Below the pieces are notes generated by a model. It was not told the origin of the DNA. It saw only the letters and a program-made list of their open reading frames with translations, and made no database searches. From NCBI GenBank assembly GCA_017965125.1, contig JAGCQO010000061.1, forward strand, positions 1 to 9,594: DNA of 9,594 nt, in the 5' to 3' direction. Below are positions 5,895 to 9,594 of this stretch, in pieces (positions within the stretch are counted from its first letter, which is position 1; every line of letters starts with the position of its first letter). The position numbers were made by a program, and so were the translations under genes. The stretch is from Paludibacteraceae bacterium. GTDB taxonomy: Bacteria > Bacteroidota > Bacteroidia > Bacteroidales > Paludibacteraceae.

Positions 5895-7313
5895 TCAATA
5901 ATTCAAATTCTCTCCGACGCATTCCTTGGGGAAGTTCACGAAGTAGAGGTTTTTCTTGGCTCTGGTTATCGACGTGTACAGCCAGTTGTAGTAATCCTCG
6001 CTCTGCTCGTAGCTCAGCGAGCCTTGGTCGATGAACACGGAGTCCCACTGTCCGCCTTGCGCCTTGTGGCATGTTATGGCGTATCCGAATTTTATCTGTA
6101 GCGCGTTGTAATGCTCGTCTTCGGCGATTTTTTTCATTCGGTCTCTTTTGTTGGCTATGTCGGCATAGTCCTCTTCGACTCCTTTGAACAGCTTGTCGTT
6201 CAGCTCCTTTGTGGCCATCGGGGTGTCGGCGTAAATCGAGTCGAGAAGTATCTTCGCGTCTATCTCCTGGTCGTAGTCTATCATCCTCAGCGTGGCTTCG
6301 GCGAACCTCAGTCCGTACAGTTCCTCGTGCCTTCTGACTCTTATCACCTCGGCCATGTCGCCGTTCGCCAGGAACTCCAGATTCTTGTACTCCTTGCCCC
6401 AGAAGTAGTTGTTTTTTATGATCATGACGATGTCGCCGCTGCCTATCTCGTCGTCGCGTTGCAGCACTTGCGTCCTTATGCCTTGGTTGTAAATCAGTGC
6501 CTGCTTGTTGCTTCGTGTTATGACAATCGTCTCCTCGGTTCCGTTCTTGGAGTATTCGTCCTCGAGCGCCTCGGTGAACATGGCTCCGTTTATGCTCTTG
6601 ACGTCGTTGAAGTCCTCGATCAGCAGTTTTGGCAGCGCAATGTGCGATTCTTGTTCTATCTTTTGGCGTATCAAGGTCGCGTTGCTGAGTATTCCGCTGC
6701 CGCTGTCCTGCCTTGCCACGGTGCTCAGGTACGACTCTTTCACTTCCAGTCCGTAGCCTTCCAGCCAGTCCTTCGACAGTGCCGGGCTTTTCTCCTCGCC
6801 GACGGGCGGCAGCTGTGCGTCGTCGCCTATGACGATGAGGCGGCATCCGTTGCCGTTATAGACGAATGTTATGAGGTCGTCGAGCAGGCTGCCGCTGCCG
6901 AAGATGCTCTCGCCCATGTTCGTTATCATCGAGGACTCATCGACGATGAAGAGCGTGTCGGCGGCTCTGTTTTCGCTCAGCGAGAATTTCTCGTTTCCGA
7001 AAGCGTTCTGCCGGTAGATTTTCTTGTGTATGGTGTAGGCGTTCTCGCCCGAGTAAGACGACATGACCTTGGCGGCCCTTCCTGTCGGCGCTATCAGCAC
7101 GGTCTTCATCTGCGCGTTTTTCAGCACTCTGATCAGAGCTCCGACGAGCGACGTCTTTCCTGTGCCGGCGTGTCCTCTCAGCAGAAACAGCGTGTTTTGC
7201 TCCCTGCAGCATAGAAATTCGGCGAGGTTGGCGATAGCGTTTTTCTGTTCCGTGTTCGGCGTGTATGGAAGTTCCTCGATTATTGCGTTCTCTAACAATA
7301 CTGTGTTCGTCAT
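5895..7313 (-). CDS. RecD-like SF1B ATP-dependent DNA helicase
   Basis: This 472-residue cytosolic helicase has a complete superfamily 1B motif set. Walker A is GHAGTGKT (47-54), motif Ia LIAPTGRAAKVM (73-84), Walker B VDESSM (124-129) and motif III GDDAQLPPVG (163-172). The C-terminal UvrD_C_2-type half has YAITCHKAQGGQWDSVFI (411-428) and the arginine-finger motif YTSITRAKKNLYFVN (446-460). Such proteins unwind DNA 5' to 3' using ATP. It lacks the long N-terminal region of full RecD/RecD2 and has no RecB or RecC neighbour, so it is a stand-alone, Dda-like enzyme probably used in repair or replication restart. The region between the two halves (about 230-410) is where a strand-separating pin and SH3-like insert would lie. 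The start at 7313 puts Walker A at the usual distance. It is divergent from the gene at 7511. All motifs are intact, so activity is likely; the exact role is inferred. Confidence 0.93.
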   Translation of the reverse strand: MTNTVLLENAIIEELPYTPNTEQKNAIANLAEFLCCREQNTLFLLRGHAGTGKTSLVGALIRVLKNAQMKTVLIAPTGRAAKVMSSYSGENAYTIHKKIYRQNAFGNEKFSLSENRAADTLFIVDESSMITNMGESIFGSGSLLDDLITFVYNGNGCRLIVIGDDAQLPPVGEEKSPALSKDWLEGYGLEVKESYLSTVARQDSGSGILSNATLIRQKIEQESHIALPKLLIEDFNDVKSINGAMFTEALEDEYSKNGTEETIVITRSNKQALIYNQGIRTQVLQRDDEIGSGDIVMIIKNNYFWGKEYKNLEFLANGDMAEVIRVRRHEELYGLRFAEATLRMIDYDQEIDAKILLDSIYADTPMATKELNDKLFKGVEEDYADIANKRDRMKKIAEDEHYNALQIKFGYAITCHKAQGGQWDSVFIDQGSLSYEQSEDYYNWLYTSITRAKKNLYFVNFPKECVGENLNY

Positions 7314-7389
7314 TTTGCTCTTTTTCGCGCTAAGTTATTTTTTTCTCAAAATACACACAATGTAAAGTTTGCAGATTGAATTTCTTTTA

Positions 7390-7397
7390 TAAATTTG
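7390..7397 (+). promoter_or_regulatory. Upstream candidate -7 element for the pseudopilin-like gene
   Basis: TAAATTTG matches TAnnTTTG exactly and is followed by GCAG. A TTTG at 7368-7371, also followed by CAG, lies 18 bp upstream, slightly short of the usual 19-21. If used, it would give a leader of roughly 105 nt before the ATG at 7511. Confidence 0.4.
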
Positions 7398-7404
7398 CAG
7401 TGAC

Positions 7405-7438
7405 TTTGCGTCATTAATTGTGGGATTTTGTATATTTG
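7405..7438 (+). promoter_or_regulatory. Downstream candidate promoter for the pseudopilin-like gene
   Basis: TTTG at 7405-7408 and TATATTTG at 7431-7438 are 22 bp apart, one more than the usual 19-21. The -7 element is a perfect match. It would give a leader of about 65 nt, A-rich before the ATG. The remainder of the 197-bp divergent gap holds no gene. I see no convincing minus-strand promoter for the helicase there beyond an imperfect TATTTTG. Confidence 0.55.
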
Positions 7439-7510
7439 ACGTTTGAGTGTTTAATACGCAAAATTATTCCATAAAAAATAGAGAAGCAAAAAATAACAAT
7501 AAATAGAAAT

Positions 7511-8224
7511 ATGAAATCATCAATCAAAGTTTTCTTTATCATAACCATTCTCTTGGTTATATCTGCAGTATCACTTGCTATATTTTGTGTACAGAGTGTG
7601 ACAACTCCAATCCGCTTCACCGACGAGAAGGACGCTCGTGAGCAGAAGGTTATCGAGGCGCTCGTTAATATCCGTAAGGCTGAGCAGGAGTACAAGAACC
7701 AGAAAGGCGAGTACACTCAGAGCTTCGATACACTTGTAGCGTTCATTAAGACTGGCAAGATGAAGCAGGTGAAGAAAGAGGGTACTTTGACAGACGAGCA
7801 GCTCGAGAAGGGCTTGACTGAGGCAAAGGCACTCGCGATAGTAAAGAAAGGAAACGCTAAGGAGATAGCAGAGTGGGGACTTCAGGGCTTCAGCCGTGAC
7901 ACTGCTTACGTGGATGTTCTTCCTGCTTTGTTCGAAGGCATTTTCGACGCAAACACAATCGACAACATACGTTACATCCCATTCTCTGACAAGGTGGACG
8001 GCAAGAAGAAGGAGTTCGAGTTGAGAACCGGCGTTCAGGAGAAGAACGGCATCAAACTCCCTCTCTTCGAGGCAAAGGCACCATTCGAGTCATACCTCGG
8101 CGACCTTGACCACCAGGAGTTGATCAACATCAAGGAGATTCAGGAAGAGTTGAACAGATACCCTGGCTTGATGGTAGGAAACGCAGACGAACCTAACAAC
8201 AACGCAGGTAACTGGGAGATTTGA
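7511..8224 (+). CDS. Single-pass envelope protein with pseudopilin-like N-terminal region
   Basis: I cannot name this 237-residue protein. It starts MKSSIK, followed by one long hydrophobic helix (about 6-29) that ends without a clear cleavage site, so it is probably anchored in the inner membrane with the rest outside the cytosol. Directly after comes an amphipathic helix (DAREQKVIEALVNIRKAEQE, 42-61) and then YKNQKGEYTQSFDTLVAFIKTGK. This order (membrane helix, 'IR.Ae..Y....G.Y..sFd.L..F') resembles type II secretion pseudopilins, though the N-terminal prepilin peptidase motif is absent. The C-terminal half contains charged, soluble-looking sequence and ends with NNNAGNWEI. Two candidate promoters lie upstream and a strong terminator downstream, so it is monocistronic. 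Heavy use of AAG, GAG, GAC and CTC-type codons hints at good expression. It looks like a conserved Bacteroidales protein of unknown role; that is from general familiarity, not from a search. Confidence 0.85.
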   Translation: MKSSIKVFFIITILLVISAVSLAIFCVQSVTTPIRFTDEKDAREQKVIEALVNIRKAEQEYKNQKGEYTQSFDTLVAFIKTGKMKQVKKEGTLTDEQLEKGLTEAKALAIVKKGNAKEIAEWGLQGFSRDTAYVDVLPALFEGIFDANTIDNIRYIPFSDKVDGKKKEFELRTGVQEKNGIKLPLFEAKAPFESYLGDLDHQELINIKEIQEELNRYPGLMVGNADEPNNNAGNWEI

Positions 8225-8255
8225 TAAGACATAACTGATTTTCAGTTTAACAATC

Positions 8256-8293
8256 AGAAATCCAGTCGGAGCAATCCGGATGGATTTCTTTTT
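8256..8293 (+). terminator. Rho-independent terminator between the pseudopilin-like gene and rsmD
   Basis: A 9-bp stem pairs 8256-8264 (AGAAATCCA) with 8281-8289 (TGGATTTCT). A G-A mismatch and a T-G wobble follow, then 4 more bp, closed by a GCAA tetraloop (8271-8274). The 3' arm runs into TTTTT then ATTT. It sits about 30 bp after the upstream stop codon and ends only 19 bp before the rsmD ATG. Confidence 0.88.
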
Positions 8294-8312
8294 ATTTAGA
8301 CAACAATAAGAA

Positions 8313-8846
8313 ATGAGAATAATAAGCGGAAGTCACAGGGGAAGAAGAATCGAGCCACCAAGAAACATCACTGCGCGTCCGACCACGGACTTTGCGAAAG
8401 AGAGTCTGTTCAACGTGCTGAACAACCAAATCGATTTCGAGGACGCGATGGTTCTCGACCTCTTTTCGGGAACTGGCAGCATAGCCTACGAGTTCGCTTC
8501 TCGTGGCGCGGCTTCTGTCGTGTCGGTGGAGCAGAGCAAGCTGCATGTGTCGTTCATCAGAAAGATGAAGACCGACCTCAAGTTCGACTCGATGAACATC
8601 GTTCAAGGCGACGTGTTCAAGTACATAAACACGTGCTCGTCTAAGTTCGATGTCATTTTCGCTGACCCTCCTTACGCGCTCCCGACACTCCCGACGCTGC
8701 CAGACCTCATCATGGGCAAAGGAATGTTGAGAGAGGGCGGACTGTTCGTGCTGGAGCATTCGTCGGCTTACGACTTCTCCGAGTCGCCTTATTTCAAGGA
8801 GCATAGACAATACGGAAGCGTGAACTTTACTTTCTTTGGCGTATAA
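8313..8846 (+). CDS. rsmD: 16S rRNA (guanine(966)-N2)-methyltransferase
   Basis: RsmD uses S-adenosylmethionine to methylate N2 of G966 of 16S rRNA, in the small-subunit P-site region, during ribosome assembly. The 177 residues match the usual size. The N-terminal MRIISGSHRGRRI and RPTTDFAKESLFNVL (22-36) are diagnostic. Motif I is VLDLFSGTGSIAYEFASRGA (47-66), binding SAM, with the acidic SVEQ at 71-74. The catalytic motif IV is DPPY (118-121). All key residues are present. The start at 8313 is the first Met and fits the family N-terminus; there is no clear Shine-Dalgarno. It heads a tight cluster: the next ATG is 3 bp after its stop codon. A terminator lies just upstream and I see no TAnnTTTG in the gap, so its promoter is unclear; it may depend on readthrough. 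Confidence 0.96.
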   Translation: MRIISGSHRGRRIEPPRNITARPTTDFAKESLFNVLNNQIDFEDAMVLDLFSGTGSIAYEFASRGAASVVSVEQSKLHVSFIRKMKTDLKFDSMNIVQGDVFKYINTCSSKFDVIFADPPYALPTLPTLPDLIMGKGMLREGGLFVLEHSSAYDFSESPYFKEHRQYGSVNFTFFGV

Positions 8847-8849
8847 AAA

Positions 8850-9161
8850 ATGGCGAAGTTTATATTCAATACGACCTTTTGTGTGGAAGACCGTGAGTCG
8901 GAAATCTTCCTTTCGTGGCTGAAGAGCGACTTCATCCCTTCGCTTACAGAAAAAGGCATCGCGACAGACCCCGTGCTGTCCAAAGTGATGGCTGCGACAG
9001 AGCTTGGCGAGGGAATCTCGTTGTCGCTTCAGGTGAAAATCGATGACGCGGACGGGCTGGACAAGTGGCAGAAAGCCGAGTGGCCGGGTTTCGAGTCGTC
9101 GGTCGTTTCCAAATTCGGACGAAAGGTCCTTTTCTTCTCAACCGTAATGGAGGTTTTGTAG
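8850..9161 (+). CDS. DUF4286 family protein
   Basis: This small, soluble 103-residue protein of unknown function matches the DUF4286 family as I know it from Bacteroidales. The signs are an N-terminal [21 protein letters not shown], a middle part ending VLSKVM, a [18 protein letters not shown] strand-helix, and a C-terminal [16 protein letters not shown]. The pattern (strand, helix, strand, helix with a final strand) suggests a ferredoxin-like alpha/beta fold of the dimeric barrel kind; this is inference. There is no signal peptide or membrane segment. It starts 3 bp after rsmD and ends 4 bp before ruvC, so translation of the three is probably linked. Such tight placement next to a Holliday junction resolvase hints at, but does not prove, a link to recombination. 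Confidence 0.85.
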   Translation: MAKFIFNTTFCVEDRESEIFLSWLKSDFIPSLTEKGIATDPVLSKVMAATELGEGISLSLQVKIDDADGLDKWQKAEWPGFESSVVSKFGRKVLFFSTVMEVL

Positions 9162-9165
9162 CCCT

Positions 9166-9594
9166 ATGGACGAAGTTATCGACGACAGAATAATTCTCGG
9201 AATAGACCCAGGTTCCAACGTTATGGGCTACGGCGTCTTGAAATGGTCGAAGGGCAGGAAGCCGGAGCTTGTGACCATGGGCGTCTTCGACCTCAGAAAG
9301 TACAAGGACCATTACCTGACACTCAAAAAGGTGTTCGAGATGGTCACAGAAATCATAGACCTTTATCATCCCGACGAGATGTGCTTGGAGGCGCCGTTCT
9401 TCGGCAAAAACGTCCAGTCGATGCTCAAGCTGGGCAGAGCTCAGGGCGTGGCCATGGCGGCAGGACTGCATAGGGATTTACCCATCACGGAGTACGCTCC
9501 GCTAAAGATAAAGATGGCGATAACAGGCAACGGACAGGCCTCGAAGGAGCAGGTCGCCGACATGATAAAAAGAATGCTGTCCATTCCGCAGGAC
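9166..9594 (+). CDS. ruvC: Crossover junction endodeoxyribonuclease RuvC (C-terminus beyond window)
   Basis: RuvC is a dimeric, Mg-dependent nuclease that resolves Holliday junctions brought by RuvAB. The first 143 codons are present; the gene runs off the right edge. After a short Bacteroidota-type extension (MDEVIDDR) come the first catalytic Asp in [14 protein letters not shown] (Asp14) and the second acidic residue in [13 protein letters not shown] (Glu75). Next are the [11 protein letters not shown] helix and the [22 protein letters not shown] stretch, all in family order. These equal E. coli Asp7 and Glu66. The last two catalytic acids (E. coli Asp138 and Asp141) lie just past the edge, so completeness cannot be judged. 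The ATG at 9166 is 4 bp after the DUF4286 stop codon, giving a likely rsmD-DUF4286-ruvC transcript. Confidence 0.96.
   Translation, partial: MDEVIDDRIILGIDPGSNVMGYGVLKWSKGRKPELVTMGVFDLRKYKDHYLTLKKVFEMVTEIIDLYHPDEMCLEAPFFGKNVQSMLKLGRAQGVAMAAGLHRDLPITEYAPLKIKMAITGNGQASKEQVADMIKRMLSIPQD

Noticed and set aside
5797..6846. Long minus-strand open frame (349 codons) inside the helicase gene
   Set aside because: It is a shifted frame of the helicase, gives an Arg/His-rich low-complexity product with no domain, and overlaps an intact helicase with all motifs.
6111..7214. Long plus-strand open frame (367 codons) opposite the helicase
   Set aside because: Antisense shadow created by codon bias; the product is Val/Leu/Arg-rich without recognisable motifs, and the other strand encodes a complete helicase.
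8292..8810. Minus-strand frame opposite rsmD
   Set aside because: Antisense shadow; its product is Arg/Glu/His-rich without motifs, while rsmD is complete on the plus strand.
8944..9471. Minus-strand frame opposite DUF4286 and ruvC
   Set aside because: It crosses two well-supported plus-strand genes and has no recognisable domain.

Overview
The window reads as chromosomal core DNA of a member of the Bacteroidota, most likely order Bacteroidales. The evidence is promoter -7 elements of the Bacteroidota form TAnnTTTG (one with a TTTG exactly 20 bp upstream), weak or absent Shine-Dalgarno sequences, A/T-rich intergenic gaps, a PurA N-terminus and a DUF4286-ruvC pair typical of the order, and an outer-membrane protein combining a DUF5723-like barrel, thrombospondin type 3 repeats and an OmpA domain. 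I cannot assign a genus.

Left part (1-2029, mostly minus strand): the 5' end of purA (running off the left edge), a small AlkD-like HEAT-repeat protein, a plus-strand tRNA-His(GTG) with its own consensus promoter and terminator, and an unrecognised 258-residue membrane protein. Centre (2150-5719, minus): a probable two-gene unit, with a putative lipoprotein first and then an 803-residue outer-membrane protein that should bind peptidoglycan. The unit ends at a strong hairpin terminator. Next (5895-7313, minus) is a complete SF1B RecD-like helicase.

Right part (7511-9594, plus): a 197-bp divergent promoter region separates the helicase from a single-pass, pseudopilin-like envelope protein. A strong terminator follows that gene. 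Then comes a tight cluster of rsmD (16S rRNA m2G966 methyltransferase), a DUF4286 protein and ruvC (Holliday junction resolvase, cut by the right edge).

Functionally the window mixes housekeeping (purine synthesis, tRNA, rRNA modification, recombination and repair) with envelope genes. I see no mobile element, CRISPR array, phage gene, toxin-antitoxin pair or defence island, and no gap over 300 bases without a gene. The least explained items are the 258-residue membrane protein, the lipoprotein/OmpA pair, the pseudopilin-like protein, and the terminator placed almost directly in front of rsmD.
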